64,000 nt of DNA, taken from assembly GCF_004137255.1 (NCBI RefSeq), contig NZ_SDWT01000001.1, positions 1,240,001 through 1,304,000 of the forward strand. Reading direction: 5' to 3'. This DNA comes from Nocardioides oleivorans. Lineage in GTDB: Bacteria; Actinomycetota; Actinomycetes; Propionibacteriales; Nocardioidaceae. A program made the position numbers and the translations under genes. This document shows positions 41,879 to 51,081 of the stretch, in pieces (position 1 is the stretch's first letter; each line of letters opens with the position of its first letter). The notes under the pieces were generated by a model, which was given only the letters and a program-made list of their open reading frames with translations, was not told where the DNA came from and searched no databases.

Positions 41879-42792
41879 GTACGCCGCTGCGCGTCGCCGC
41901 GTTCGTCACCGTCCTCGCCGCCGCCTTCGCGGCCGCGTGGGGCGGGGGCCGGCTCGTCGGACCGATCGAGGCCGCACCCGCCGCAGCCCATGCCGACGGT
42001 CACGGGAGCGAGGGCGGCCACGGCGCCCACACCTCCGAGGTCGCCGACGTCTCCGGGCTGACGGCGCAGGCCGACGGGTTCACGCTCGCACTGGCCGACC
42101 GGAGCATGCAGGCGGGTCGCGCCCGGCTCGACTTCCAGGTCCTCACCTCCAGCGGCCGGCCGCTGCTCGACTACACCGAGGAGCACACGAAGGACCTGCA
42201 CCTCATCGTCGTACGCCGTGACCTGACCGGGTTCCAGCACGTGCACCCGGTGCTCGACCGGGCGACCGGCACCTGGTCGGTCGACGTGCGACTGACGCCC
42301 GGCGTGTGGCGGGTGATCGCCGACCTCACCCCCGAGGGCTGGGACGGCATCACCCTCGCCGACGACGTGTCGGTCGCGGGCGACTTCTCGCCCGAGCAGC
42401 TCCCCGCAGACACCCGCACCGCGACGGTCGAGACCGACGAGGGCACCTACACCGTCACCCTCGACGGCGACACGGCTCCGGGCGCGAGCACCGTCCTCAC
42501 CACGACGATCGAGCTCGACGGCGAGCCGGTGACCGACCTCGAGCCCTACCTCGGCGCCTTCGGCCACCTCGTCGCGATCCGCTCGGGCGACCTCGGCTAC
42601 CTCCACGTCCACCCCGAGGAGGGCGAGCCCGGTCCGGGGATCGACTTCGCGACCGCGTTCCCGACCGCGGGGACGTACCGCCTCTTCCTCGACTTCCAGC
42701 ACCGCAGCGAGGTCCACACGGCGGCGTTCACCGTCGTCTCCGGCGGTGCGCCGTCGGGCGACCACGAGGAGGGCCGGGGCCATGAGCACTGA
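41875..42792 (+). CDS. Secreted or membrane-anchored His-rich protein of the copper operon
   Basis: Protein of 305 aa. A hydrophobic stretch at about residues 8-25 ([18 protein letters not shown]) is a signal peptide or anchor. After it comes a His-rich patch ([18 protein letters not shown]), then two beta domains with HVHPV and LHVHPEEG motifs and a His-rich end (GHEH). The pattern suggests external copper binding. The same gene type sits in many actinobacterial copper operons, between copZ and copA; role not established to my knowledge. It overlaps copA by 11 bp. Confidence 0.82.
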
Positions 42793-45082
42793 GGCGAGCA
42801 CCGAGTTCCAGCCGGCCACGACCGACGTGGAGCTCGCGATCACCGGCATGACCTGCGCGTCGTGCGCGAACCGCATCGAGCGCAAGCTCAACAAGCTCGA
42901 CGGCGTCACCGCGACGGTCAACTACGCCACCGAGAAGGCGAAGGTCTCCTATCCCGGCACCGTCTCGACCGACGAGCTGCTGGCGACGGTGGAGGCGGCC
43001 GGGTACGCCGCCGCCCTCCCGACGCCCCCCTCGTCCGACCCGTCCACCGAGCCCGCCGTCGAGGCAACGGAGGCCGACCCGCTGCGGCAGCGCCTGGTCG
43101 TCAGCGCGCTGCTGAGCGTCCCGGTGATCGCGCTCGGGATGGTCACCGCCTGGCAGTTCACCTACTGGCAGTGGGCTTCGCTCGTGCTGGCCGCGCCGGT
43201 CGTGGTGTGGGGCGCGTGGCCGTTCCACCGCGCCGCGTGGACCAACCTGCGCCACGGCGCGACCACGATGGACACCCTCGTGTCGGTCGGTGTGCTCGCG
43301 GCCTTCGGCTGGTCGCTCTGGGCGCTCTTCCTCGGCACGGCCGGCGAGCCCGGCATGACGCACCCGTTCCGGATCTCGATCGACCGGACCGACGGCGCGG
43401 GCAACATCTACCTCGAGGCCGCGGCCGGCGTGACGACGTTCCTGCTCGCCGGGCGCTGGCTCGAGCACCGCTCGAAGCGCCAGGCCGGGGCGGCCCTCCG
43501 CGCGCTGATGTCGCTGGGCGCGCGTGACGTCGCGGTCCTGCGCGACGGCAGCGAGGTCCGGATCCCCGTCGACCAGCTCGTGGTCGGCGACGAGTTCGTG
43601 GTCCGGCCCGGCGAGAAGGTCGCCACCGACGGCGTGGTCACCTCCGGCACCAGCGCGGTCGACGCCTCGATGCTCACCGGCGAGTCCGTGCCGGTCGAGG
43701 TCGGCCCGGGCGACGACGTGGTCGGGGCGACCGTCAACGCCGGCGGCAGGCTCGTCGTACGCGCCACCCGGGTCGGCGCCGACACCCAGCTGGCCCAGAT
43801 GGCGCGGCTCGTCGAGGACGCACAGAACGGCAAGGCCGAGGTCCAGCGCCTCGCCGACCGGGTGTCCGGCGTCTTCGTCCCCGTCGTGATCGGCCTCGCC
43901 GTCGCCACGCTCGGCTTCTGGCTCGGTGCGGGCGGCGGTGCGACGGCCGCCTTCACCGCCGCCGTCGCGGTGCTGATCATCGCGTGCCCCTGCGCCCTGG
44001 GCCTGGCCACGCCGACCGCGTTGATGGTCGGCACCGGCCGTGGCGCGCAGCTCGGCATCCTGATCAAGGGCCCCGAGGTCCTCGAGTCCACCCGCCGCGT
44101 CGACACGATCGTGCTCGACAAGACCGGCACCGTGACCACGGGCGAGATGACCGTGCACTCCGTGGTGGCCGCCGACGGCGAGTCCGCGGACGACGTACGA
44201 CGCCTCGCCGCCGCACTCGAGTCGGCGTCCGAGCACCCGATCGGCCGGGCCATCGCCGCTGCCTCGACACCTGAGGACGCCCCGGTCGGGATCGGCTCGG
44301 AGATCCGTACGCCACGTCCTCAGGTATCGCCAGCGGAGGGCTTCACCAACCGCGCCGGCCTCGGCGTCGAGGGCGTCGTCGACGGGCACGCGGTCGTCGT
44401 CGGCCGCCCGAGCCTCCTCGCCGACTGGTCGCAGCCGCTGCCGCCCGAGCTGGCCGAGGCCGTCGACCGGGCGCAGGGCGAGGGCTTCACCGCCGTCGCC
44501 GTCGGGTGGGACGGCAGGGCCCGGGGCGTCATCGTCGTGGGCGACACGGTCAAGCCGACCTCCGCCGAGGCGGTCCGCGAGCTGCGCGCGCTCGGCCTCG
44601 AGCCGATCCTGCTGACCGGCGACAACGAGCGGGCCGCCCGCCACGTCGCGGCCCAGGTCGGGATCAACGGCATCGTGGCCGACGTGCTGCCTGCCGACAA
44701 GGTCGCCGAGGTCAGGCGCCTGCAGGAGATGGGCCTCGTCGTGGCGATGGTCGGCGACGGCGTCAACGACGCCGCCGCGCTCGCCCAGGCCGACCTCGGG
44801 CTCGCCATGGGCACCGGCACCGACGTGGCGATCGAGGCGAGCGACCTGACGCTGGTGCGCGGCGACCTGCGCGTCGCCGTCGACGCGATCCGGCTCTCGC
44901 GACGGACGCTCGGCACGATCAAGGGCAACCTCTTCTGGGCCTTCGCCTACAACGTCGCCGCCCTCCCCCTCGCCGCGGCCGGCCTCCTCAACCCGATGCT
45001 CGCCGGTGCCGCGATGGCGTTCTCCAGCGTCTTCGTGGTGACCAACTCGCTGCGCCTCCGGGGCTTCCGCTCGTCGATCTGA
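42782..45082 (+). CDS. copA: Copper-exporting P1B-type ATPase
   Basis: Protein of 766 aa from ATG 42782. An N-terminal HMA domain with GMTCASC (about residues 22-28), two transmembrane segments, MDTLVSVGV, then the TGES actuator loop ([10 protein letters not shown]), the CPC metal site (IIACPCALG), the phosphorylation site DKTGTVTTG, and the hinge [10 protein letters not shown]. All are canonical for Cu(I) export. The C-terminal 31 codons are overlapped on the other strand by the hydrolase gene. It ends the csoR operon; there is no terminator in the 3' region. Confidence 0.95.
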   Translation: MSTEASTEFQPATTDVELAITGMTCASCANRIERKLNKLDGVTATVNYATEKAKVSYPGTVSTDELLATVEAAGYAAALPTPPSSDPSTEPAVEATEADPLRQRLVVSALLSVPVIALGMVTAWQFTYWQWASLVLAAPVVVWGAWPFHRAAWTNLRHGATTMDTLVSVGVLAAFGWSLWALFLGTAGEPGMTHPFRISIDRTDGAGNIYLEAAAGVTTFLLAGRWLEHRSKRQAGAALRALMSLGARDVAVLRDGSEVRIPVDQLVVGDEFVVRPGEKVATDGVVTSGTSAVDASMLTGESVPVEVGPGDDVVGATVNAGGRLVVRATRVGADTQLAQMARLVEDAQNGKAEVQRLADRVSGVFVPVVIGLAVATLGFWLGAGGGATAAFTAAVAVLIIACPCALGLATPTALMVGTGRGAQLGILIKGPEVLESTRRVDTIVLDKTGTVTTGEMTVHSVVAADGESADDVRRLAAALESASEHPIGRAIAAASTPEDAPVGIGSEIRTPRPQVSPAEGFTNRAGLGVEGVVDGHAVVVGRPSLLADWSQPLPPELAEAVDRAQGEGFTAVAVGWDGRARGVIVVGDTVKPTSAEAVRELRALGLEPILLTGDNERAARHVAAQVGINGIVADVLPADKVAEVRRLQEMGLVVAMVGDGVNDAAALAQADLGLAMGTGTDVAIEASDLTLVRGDLRVAVDAIRLSRRTLGTIKGNLFWAFAYNVAALPLAAAGLLNPMLAGAAMAFSSVFVVTNSLRLRGFRSSI

Positions 45083-46496
45083 GCCGCCGGGCCCAGGGGG
45101 CGATGCCGATCCCCGGGACGTGCGACCAGACCCGCTCCAGCCAGGCGGGCGTCGTGGGCCAGTGGCGACCGAGCGGTCGGGCGTTGACCCGGGAGTCGTA
45201 CGACGACGGCGTGAAGGCCGGGTCGAGGAAGCAGCCGCTGGCGTAGACGGCGTCGTACGCCGGACAGGAGGCCGCGACCGAGGCGGGCGTCGGCTTCTCG
45301 CCGGTGGCGACCCACGTGTCGAGCGCGTGCATCGCGGCGGCGTACCCGCTGTTGCTGAGCGAGCTGTGCTCGGACTCGGCGGTGAAGACCTGGACCAGGT
45401 CGTCCGCCGTCCCGGCACCGGCACGGGTCGCGCGGTAGGCCGACTCGTGCTCGACGAACGCGGTCGGGTCGTCGATCGCGTGCAGGTCGAGCGTCGGGAT
45501 CGAGACCGCACCGGTCAGGTCGCTGTCCCACATGAGGTCGCGACGGGCCCCCGGGTCGGCGACGAACCTCTCGACGCCGCGGTTGAGCGCCCGGTCGTCG
45601 TGGCTGCCGGAGTAGCGCACGCCGAGGTTGGAGAACGGGTTCCGTCCACCCAGCCTGTCGTGCACGATGTCGCGGAAGGTGAAGGTCGCGAAGCTCAGGT
45701 GCGACGACAGCGTCCGCTCGGGGACCTTCGTCACCGCGAGGATGTCGTCGAGGTTGCGCTGCTGGAGCGGCGTGCGATCCGCGGGCGCGGACTCGATGCC
45801 GGTGCACTCCTGCAGTCGGGCGCGCAGACCGGTCGAGGTCATCGTCGAGTCGGCGCGCAGCCCCTGCCAGAGCGGGTACTGCGGCTCGCTCGGCCGTGGG
45901 TGGTTGCTGCAGTAGTACTGGTAGACCACCCGCAGGTCGACGCGGTAGTCGTAGCCGCGCGACGCCCCGGCGAGCACGCCGTTGGTCAGCAGCACGCCGT
46001 CGTACGTCGTCGGGTGCACCTCGACGAGCTTCGCCGCGACGTCGCCGCCCCACGACTGGCCGTGCGCGAAGGTGCGCCCCGGCGCACCGAAGGCCGCCTC
46101 GAAGGCGAGCCGGGCGCTCTCGGTGTCGGCGACCGCCATCCGGGTGCCGAACCCACCGCGGCGGTAGGCCGACCCGACCCACGCGTAGCCCTCGCGCGCC
46201 ATCACCGACCAGCGGTCGAGGTCGTCGAGGCTGCGGCTCGCGTCTGTCGGATCGTCGAGGTCCGGGCCGCCGTGCGAGTGGACGACGAGGTCGCCGTTCC
46301 ACTCGTGCGGCACCGCGATCGCGTAGAACGCGCCGTTGGCGTCCTGCCCGGTCCAGCAGTCGGCGACGTCGGCCACCGAGGCGGGGCAGGCGGTCGGCGA
46401 CGGACCCCCGCCCGGTCCCGGGTCGGCGTACGACGGTGCGGGTGACAGCAGGGTGCCGGCGAGGGCGACCCCCGCGAGGGCGACGAGACGGGACAT
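44988..46496 (-). CDS. Secreted alpha/beta hydrolase
   Basis: Protein of 502 aa. A signal peptide ends near PSYA (residues 21-25). The nucleophile elbow is GQSWGG in [15 protein letters not shown], with a HSHGG oxyanion region ([11 protein letters not shown]) and a likely catalytic His in ESEHSSLSN. It may be a secreted esterase or peptidase-like enzyme. Its last 31 codons lie opposite the copA tail: a 95-bp convergent overlap. The C-terminal Arg/Ser-rich stretch ([16 protein letters not shown]) looks unlike the rest and may be read-through past an ancestral stop. Confidence 0.8.
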   Translation of the reverse strand: MSRLVALAGVALAGTLLSPAPSYADPGPGGGPSPTACPASVADVADCWTGQDANGAFYAIAVPHEWNGDLVVHSHGGPDLDDPTDASRSLDDLDRWSVMAREGYAWVGSAYRRGGFGTRMAVADTESARLAFEAAFGAPGRTFAHGQSWGGDVAAKLVEVHPTTYDGVLLTNGVLAGASRGYDYRVDLRVVYQYYCSNHPRPSEPQYPLWQGLRADSTMTSTGLRARLQECTGIESAPADRTPLQQRNLDDILAVTKVPERTLSSHLSFATFTFRDIVHDRLGGRNPFSNLGVRYSGSHDDRALNRGVERFVADPGARRDLMWDSDLTGAVSIPTLDLHAIDDPTAFVEHESAYRATRAGAGTADDLVQVFTAESEHSSLSNSGYAAAMHALDTWVATGEKPTPASVAASCPAYDAVYASGCFLDPAFTPSSYDSRVNARPLGRHWPTTPAWLERVWSHVPGIGIAPWARRLRSTSGSPGGAASWSPRRRWRTPSRHRRASG

Positions 46497-46607
46497 GACG
46501 ATCCTCCGAGCCGGGACCCCGGCCGCCGAGCACGACCGGGCCCCTCGACGCTAGGACGATGTGACGCCCGTCTCATCGTTGCGTGCGTTGTGTTCGCTCG
46601 CCCCGCC

Positions 46608-47501
46608 TCACTCCGTGTAGGCGCCGGAGGCGATGTCCTCCAGGAGCGTCGGGTGGGTGGGCGTCCAGTCGAAGCGCTCGCGGGTGAGGGCGTTCGACGC
46701 GGGGATGTCCAGGGCCCAGAAGCCCGCGATCCAGCCGAAGTGGGCCTGGGCGTCGGCCGGGTCGACCGAGACGGTCGGTACGCCGAGCGCCTTGCCGATG
46801 GCCGTCGCCACGTCGCGGGTGGTCAGGCCCTCCTCGCCGACGACGTGGAGTCGGGAGCCGGCGGGCGCGGTGCCGATCGCCTTCGCGACGAGCGACGCTG
46901 CGTCGACGCGATGGACGGCCGACCAGCGGTTCGAGCCGTCGCCGACATAGCCCGCGGCGCCGTTGCGGCGGGCCGCCTCGACGATCTGCGGGATGAAGCC
47001 GTGCTCGCCGCCGGCGCCGTGCACGGTCGGGGCGAAGCGCAGAGCGATGCTGCGCACGCCGCGGTCGACGGCCTCGAGCGCGAGCGCCTCGGTGCCGCCG
47101 CGCGGCGCCTCGCGCCCGGCGGCCAGGTTGGCGTCGTCCTCGGTGACGAGCCGGCCCGGGGCGAACGCCGTACCCGAGGCGAGGGCGAACGGCCTGTCGG
47201 ATCCGGCGAGCACGTCGAGCAGCGTCTCGACGGCGGCGCGCTCCGCACGGTTGGACGCGGCCAGGTCGGACCAGTCGTGCTTGTTGGCGAGGTGGATGAC
47301 GGCATCGGCCCGCTCGGCGCCCGCGCGCAGGGATGCGAGGTCGTCGAGCGACCCGCGCCGGGGCTCGGCGCCCGCGGCGGCGACCGCGGCGGCCGCCTCG
47401 TCGGAGCGGACGAGGCCGATGACGTCGTGGCCCACGGCCAGGAGCTCGGGCACGACGGCCGAGCCGATCCAGCCGGATGCGCCGGTGACGAAGACCTTCA
47501 T
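46608..47501 (-). CDS. NAD-dependent epimerase/dehydratase-like SDR
   Basis: Protein of 297 aa. It opens with the nucleotide loop VFVTGASGWIGSAVV and continues in the atypical extended-SDR pattern, with VIHLANKHD and, later, ALRFAPTVHG. The classical catalytic Y-x-x-x-K is not visible at the expected place, as in other atypical members. Substrate unknown. It is divergent from a TetR regulator that overlaps its promoter with two operators, so it is probably its main target. Confidence 0.87.
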   Translation of the reverse strand: MKVFVTGASGWIGSAVVPELLAVGHDVIGLVRSDEAAAAVAAAGAEPRRGSLDDLASLRAGAERADAVIHLANKHDWSDLAASNRAERAAVETLLDVLAGSDRPFALASGTAFAPGRLVTEDDANLAAGREAPRGGTEALALEAVDRGVRSIALRFAPTVHGAGGEHGFIPQIVEAARRNGAAGYVGDGSNRWSAVHRVDAASLVAKAIGTAPAGSRLHVVGEEGLTTRDVATAIGKALGVPTVSVDPADAQAHFGWIAGFWALDIPASNALTRERFDWTPTHPTLLEDIASGAYTE

Positions 47502-47518
47502 GGTGTCCTCCAGGAGTA

Positions 47519-47541
47519 GTGATGTCAGGTTCTGTCATCAC
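47519..47541. promoter_or_regulatory. TetR operator, site 1
   Basis: GTGATGTCAG-GTT-CTGTCATCAC, a 23-bp palindrome with one mismatch, lies 18 bp upstream of the SDR start. Same core (GATGTCAG) as site 2. Confidence 0.75.
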
Positions 47542-47552
47542 AGTAGCACTGC

Positions 47553-47571
47553 GATGTCAGAGCCTGACATC
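47553..47571. promoter_or_regulatory. TetR operator, site 2
   Basis: GATGTCAG-AGC-CTGACATC is a perfect 8+8 palindrome 16 bp before the TetR start, with centres 32 bp from site 1. The two sites cover the whole divergent gap and probably repress both genes. Confidence 0.8.
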
Positions 47572-47586
47572 ACGTAGGATCACCCC

Positions 47587-48147
47587 ATGGCACGTTGGGA
47601 ACCGGGCGCACGCGAGCGGCTGCAGCTCGCCGCGCTCGACCTCTTCGTGGAGCAGGGCTTCGAGTCCACGACGGTCGCCGAGATCGCGGGCCGCGCCGAC
47701 CTGACCGAGCGCACCTTCTACCGCCACTTCGCCGACAAGCGCGAGGTGCTCTTCGACGGCCAGGACGTGCTGCTCCACGCCTTCGTCGACGCCGTTGCCG
47801 CGGCTCCCGACGACGCCAGCCCGCGCGAGCTCGCCGAGGCGGCGGTCGCCGGATCGGTCGCCTTCTTCACCGACGAGCGTCGACCGTGGTCGCGCCGACG
47901 CCAGCAGGCGATCGACACCGAGGACGGCCTGCGCGAGCGCGAGTCGCTCAAGATGGGCGCGCTCGCCTCCGCCGTTGCGCAGGCCCTGCGCGACCGGGGA
48001 GTCGCCGACCCTTCCGCGGAGCTGGCCGCCGACGCCGCGATCTCGGTCTTCCGGGTCTCCTTCGGGCAGTGGATCGCCCCCGGGGAGACCCGCGGGATCG
48101 ACGAGATCCAGACCGCGCTCTTCGCCGCGCAGCGCGCGCTGGCCTGA
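47587..48147 (+). CDS. TetR-family transcriptional regulator
   Basis: Protein of 186 aa. The N-terminal DNA-binding domain ends in STTVAEIAGRADLTERTFYRHF, a textbook TetR helix-turn-helix with FYRHF. The C-terminal domain is helical. It is divergent from the SDR gene with 85 bp between starts, holding two palindromic operators. Its ligand is unknown; the target gene suggests a small aldehyde, sugar or drug-like molecule, which is inference. Confidence 0.92.
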   Translation: MARWEPGARERLQLAALDLFVEQGFESTTVAEIAGRADLTERTFYRHFADKREVLFDGQDVLLHAFVDAVAAAPDDASPRELAEAAVAGSVAFFTDERRPWSRRRQQAIDTEDGLRERESLKMGALASAVAQALRDRGVADPSAELAADAAISVFRVSFGQWIAPGETRGIDEIQTALFAAQRALA

Positions 48148-48177
48148 GCGCTTCCCGGGCCCACCTAGGGTGGGGCC

Positions 48178-48873
48178 ATGGGCATCAAGGACCTCGTGAC
48201 CGGGGGCAAGAAGGACAAGCGATCGGCACTCGAGGCGGCCGAGGACCCGCGGCCCGACCCGGGCGCCGTGGACAAGCTCGTCGACCTGCTCGTCGACGTC
48301 GGCATCAAGGGCCGCGGCCCGCTGTCCCCCGTGACCGCGGTGGCCGACCAAGCCCTCGCCAAGGCAGGCGGCGACCGGGAGAAGGCGGTCGCTGCGCTGG
48401 CCCGCCGGCACACCCTCACCGGTGGCGTCGGCGGCTTCGTCACCGGCCTCGGCGGGTTCGTCACGATGCCCGTCTCGCTGCCGGTCAACGTCGCCGAGTT
48501 CTACCTCCAGGCCGTGCGGTTGGTGGGCGCCATCGCCACGCTGCGCGGGTACGACGTCAGCGAGCCGCGCGTCCGCACCGCGATCCTGCTGACCCTCGTG
48601 GGCTCCGACGCGGACGAGGTCCTCAAGAAGACCGGCATGTCGTCGGCCTCCGGCGCCGTGACGTCGTACGCCCTCAAGGGCCTGCCACCCGCCGCGCTCA
48701 TGGTCGTCAACAAGGCCGTCGGCTTCCGGCTGCTGCGCGGGGTCAGCGAGAAGGTGCTGGCTCGCTTCGGCCGCGGCATCCCGGTCGCCGGTGGCGTCAT
48801 CGGCGGCGGCGTCGACGGCTGGATGATGAAGAAGATCGCCGACCACGCGATGGAGGAGTTCCCACAGGCCTGA
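48178..48873 (+). CDS. EcsC-family protein
   Basis: Protein of 231 aa. The middle part has GGVGGFVTGLGGFVTMPVSLPVN (split), a Gly-rich hydrophobic segment, then FYLQAVRLVGAIATLRGYD, as in EcsC-domain proteins, and a second Gly-rich stretch near the end (GIPVAGGVIGGGVDGW). The EcsC domain is present in many bacteria without a known biochemical role. The protein is likely membrane-associated. Separated by 30 bp from the TetR gene and 14 bp from the next small membrane protein gene. Confidence 0.82.
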   Translation: MGIKDLVTGGKKDKRSALEAAEDPRPDPGAVDKLVDLLVDVGIKGRGPLSPVTAVADQALAKAGGDREKAVAALARRHTLTGGVGGFVTGLGGFVTMPVSLPVNVAEFYLQAVRLVGAIATLRGYDVSEPRVRTAILLTLVGSDADEVLKKTGMSSASGAVTSYALKGLPPAALMVVNKAVGFRLLRGVSEKVLARFGRGIPVAGGVIGGGVDGWMMKKIADHAMEEFPQA

Positions 48874-48887
48874 GAGGATCGACCCTC

Positions 48888-49247
48888 GTGGACGGCTGGT
48901 TCCCCCTCGCGCTGATCATCGCCTCGCTCGCCTTCGCGGCCGTGGTGCTGGTCTACGTCGTGCTCGACCGCACTCCCGACTGGGGCCTGCTCGGCTTCGC
49001 CGGCGTCATCGAGCTCGCGACGCTGGTGCTCCTGGTGGTCGCGGCGGTGCAGGTGGGCGGCGTCGACCTGCACGGCGGTGGGCTCGTCACGCTCTTCGGC
49101 TACCTCGTCGCCGGGCTGGTGCTGCTGCCGATCGGCTTCGTGTGGTCGCTGGCCGAGCGCTCGCGCGGCGCGACCGCGGTCCTGCTGGTCGCGGGCCTCG
49201 CGCAAGCCTTCGTGATCGTCCGCGTCGAGCAGGTGTGGCCGTCATGA
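48888..49247 (+). CDS. Small membrane protein with four predicted transmembrane segments
   Basis: Protein of 119 aa from GTG 48888. It is almost entirely hydrophobic, with segments at about 4-24, 32-52, 63-83 and 92-112. No motif recognised. The stop overlaps the next start (ATGA), so the two membrane proteins are translationally coupled. Function unknown. Confidence 0.75.
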   Translation: MDGWFPLALIIASLAFAAVVLVYVVLDRTPDWGLLGFAGVIELATLVLLVVAAVQVGGVDLHGGGLVTLFGYLVAGLVLLPIGFVWSLAERSRGATAVLLVAGLAQAFVIVRVEQVWPS

Positions 49248-49639
49248 GCTCCACGCGTTCGGGCGCCGGCCGGGTCCTCGTCGCCGTCTACGGCGTCTTC
49301 GCCCTCGCCGCGACGGCCCGCTCCCTCGTGCAGCTGCTCACCAAGGCGTCCGAGGCGCCGCTGGCGTACACGCTCTCCGCCCTCGCCGGGCTGGTCTACG
49401 TCGCCGCCACCCTCGGCCTGGCCGAGGTCGGGCCCTCGCCGCGCCGCCTGGCCTGGGCCGCGGTCTGCTTCGAGCTCGTCGGCGTGCTCACCGTCGGCAC
49501 GCTCACGGTCCTCGACGCCGAGCTCTTCCCCGACCAGACCGTGTGGTCCGACTACGGCGCGGGCTACGGCTGGCTGCCGCTGGTGCTGCCCTTCGTCGGG
49601 ATCGCCTGGCTCTGGCACACGCGCCCGCGCGAGGTATAG
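49244..49639 (+). CDS. Small membrane protein
   Basis: Protein of 131 aa from ATG 49244 (a longer frame upstream is antisense-like and unsupported). Hydrophobic segments at about 10-30, 38-60, 70-92 and 105-125 suggest four membrane helices. LVQLLTKASEAPLAYTLSALAGLVYV and LAEVGPSPRRLAW are notable stretches (each given in short form here: LVQLLTKASEAP, LAEVGPSPRR). The family is not recognised. It is coupled by ATGA overlap to the upstream membrane protein. Confidence 0.75.
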   Translation: MSSTRSGAGRVLVAVYGVFALAATARSLVQLLTKASEAPLAYTLSALAGLVYVAATLGLAEVGPSPRRLAWAAVCFELVGVLTVGTLTVLDAELFPDQTVWSDYGAGYGWLPLVLPFVGIAWLWHTRPREV

Positions 49640-49643
49640 CTCG

Positions 49644-49790
49644 TCAGAACCGGCTGAGGATGTCGTCGGACACCGTGTTCTTGGCGATGCCGACGACGAT
49701 CAGGCCGACTGCGACCCAGCGGATCACCCCGATCGTGTGGACCAGGCGCATCGCTGCTCCGGTGCTGACCGCACCACCCGACTTCGCCAT
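49644..49790 (-). CDS. 48-aa small membrane protein
   Basis: ATG 49790 to TGA 49646-49644. The peptide starts MAKSGGAVSTGAAMRLVHT, has one hydrophobic helix (IRWVAVGLIVVGIAKN) and ends with DDILSRF. A GGGGG tract lies a few bases upstream of the ATG. Its stop is 5 bp from the convergent membrane protein gene. It is too short for default gene callers. The hydrophobic helix followed by a charged tail is coherent, which favours a real gene; function unknown. Confidence 0.6.
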   Translation of the reverse strand: MAKSGGAVSTGAAMRLVHTIGVIRWVAVGLIVVGIAKNTVSDDILSRF

Positions 49791-49822
49791 CCGAACCCCC
49801 GTTCGTCCTGTGCTGAGCGCGA

Positions 49823-49862
49823 CGAACGGCCGCTGGCGTCTCGGGTCACCAGCGGCCGTTCG
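49823..49862. terminator. Perfect 14-bp hairpin between divergent small genes
   Basis: Arms CGAACGGCCGCTGG (49823-49836) and CCAGCGGCCGTTCG (49849-49862) pair perfectly. It lies 33 bp upstream of the 48-aa ORF on the minus strand and 150 bp before the collagen-like gene. Being in a divergent gap, it may end an unseen transcript, act as an attenuator, or be a palindromic operator. Confidence 0.5.
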
Positions 49863-50011
49863 ATGTCGAGCCTAGGCGCGACTGCCCGGGGTTCGCAGGG
49901 AAACGCGTCAACGTGTCCTGTGCGTGGTCGAACCGGTTCTTGTCGATCTCCTGCAGCCCCGGTGTGTGGATGTCAGGGTGAGGGCTCCAGCAGCTTCTTC
50001 AAGGGAGCGTC

Positions 50012-50896
50012 GTGCCTCGATTCAAGGTTGCCAAGTCCAGTCTGGTTGCGATCGTGGTGACCACCGCGGGGGTCGGTCTGGGCGTGGGTGGGCTGTCCTA
50101 CGCCGCCAACAGCGATTCCGACGCGGTGATCCAGGCGTGCGAGAACATCCGGACCGGTGCCCTGCGGCTGGAGTCGAAGAAGCTGCCCTGCGTGACCAAC
50201 GGTCCGAAGTCGCGCCGGGAGCGGGCCGTGACGTGGAACGAGGCCGGTGTCGCGGGCACCGACGGGATGCCCGGACCGGCGGGGCCGGCTGGACCTGCCG
50301 GGGCTGCGGGATCCACCGGGGTCGCCGGCGCACCAGGGATCGCCGGTCCGACCGGGGCACAGGGGGATCGGGGCGAGGCTGGTCCTCGTGGTGAGACCGG
50401 TCTGCCCGGAGAGGCCGGCCCCAGGGGCGCGACCGGACCGGCGGGTGCGACCGGTCCGACGGGTGCCACTGGTGCGACCGGCGCGTCTGGGGCGCTCGTG
50501 ACCAAGACGGTGTCGATGTACTCGGACATCTACACCATCGACGACTTCTCCGAGAACAGAGTCGATGCCTACGTCGGCGGCTGGAGGGTGATCGCTCACT
50601 GTCGGCACCCCCAGGTGGGCTCCCCGGGCGCGGACGCAGAGCACCTCGACTACGTGGAGGCACTGTTCGTCGGCTCAGCTCCGGCGGCCCCCGCCAGGCC
50701 GATGGTCGTCAGCCCCACCCGCGACAGCCGCGAGGTGGATCAGAACGCCCCGACGACCTTCCTGGCCTCGGGCACCGACACCCGCACGATGCAGGCCATG
50801 TGGTCGGACGGCTCCAACCCGCTGACCGTGGTGGTGAGCCGCGTGCGGGCCAGCGACAAGTGTTGGCTGACGATGACCGTGAGTGCGGGCTCCTAG
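50012..50896 (+). CDS. Collagen-like repeat protein, exported
   Basis: Protein of 294 aa from GTG 50012. A signal peptide or anchor (basic start PRFKVAKSS, then a hydrophobic run to about residue 32) precedes a short domain with CENIRTGALRL and two Cys. From Gly79 there are 27 uninterrupted Gly-x-y triplets to about residue 159, rich in GPA, GAT and GPT, the actinobacterial collagen-like type. A C-terminal domain (160-294) follows. The triple helix probably forms outside the cell; the role could be adhesion or sheath. The Ala/Thr-rich triplets replace hydroxyproline for stability. Confidence 0.85.
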   Translation: MPRFKVAKSSLVAIVVTTAGVGLGVGGLSYAANSDSDAVIQACENIRTGALRLESKKLPCVTNGPKSRRERAVTWNEAGVAGTDGMPGPAGPAGPAGAAGSTGVAGAPGIAGPTGAQGDRGEAGPRGETGLPGEAGPRGATGPAGATGPTGATGATGASGALVTKTVSMYSDIYTIDDFSENRVDAYVGGWRVIAHCRHPQVGSPGADAEHLDYVEALFVGSAPAAPARPMVVSPTRDSREVDQNAPTTFLASGTDTRTMQAMWSDGSNPLTVVVSRVRASDKCWLTMTVSAGS

Positions 50897-50898
50897 GC

Positions 50899-51081
50899 TC
50901 ACCACGTCGACCCGGAAGACACCGGTGGGATTCCATAGCGCGAGAAGAGCGCAGTGTCGCGCTCCGGACGGTACGCGGCAGTAGGACGCGGGTCCTCGTC
51001 GACCGAATCGCCGCAGATCCGGATGCGCGACCGGGATCCGGCGGTCCGCTGACGCGATCTCGACCAGTGTTCGTGGGCCAC
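50899..51081 (-). other. Possible 60-codon ORF or remnant, in frame with GtrA stop
   Basis: A GTG-started frame of 60 codons is in the same frame as the GtrA gene just upstream and is separated from it only by a TAG. The peptide has a patch (DEDPRPTAAYRPERDTALF) of coding-like composition. It could be an extension lost by a stop mutation, an independent small gene, or chance. Base composition here is lower in GC than the surroundings. Confidence 0.25.
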
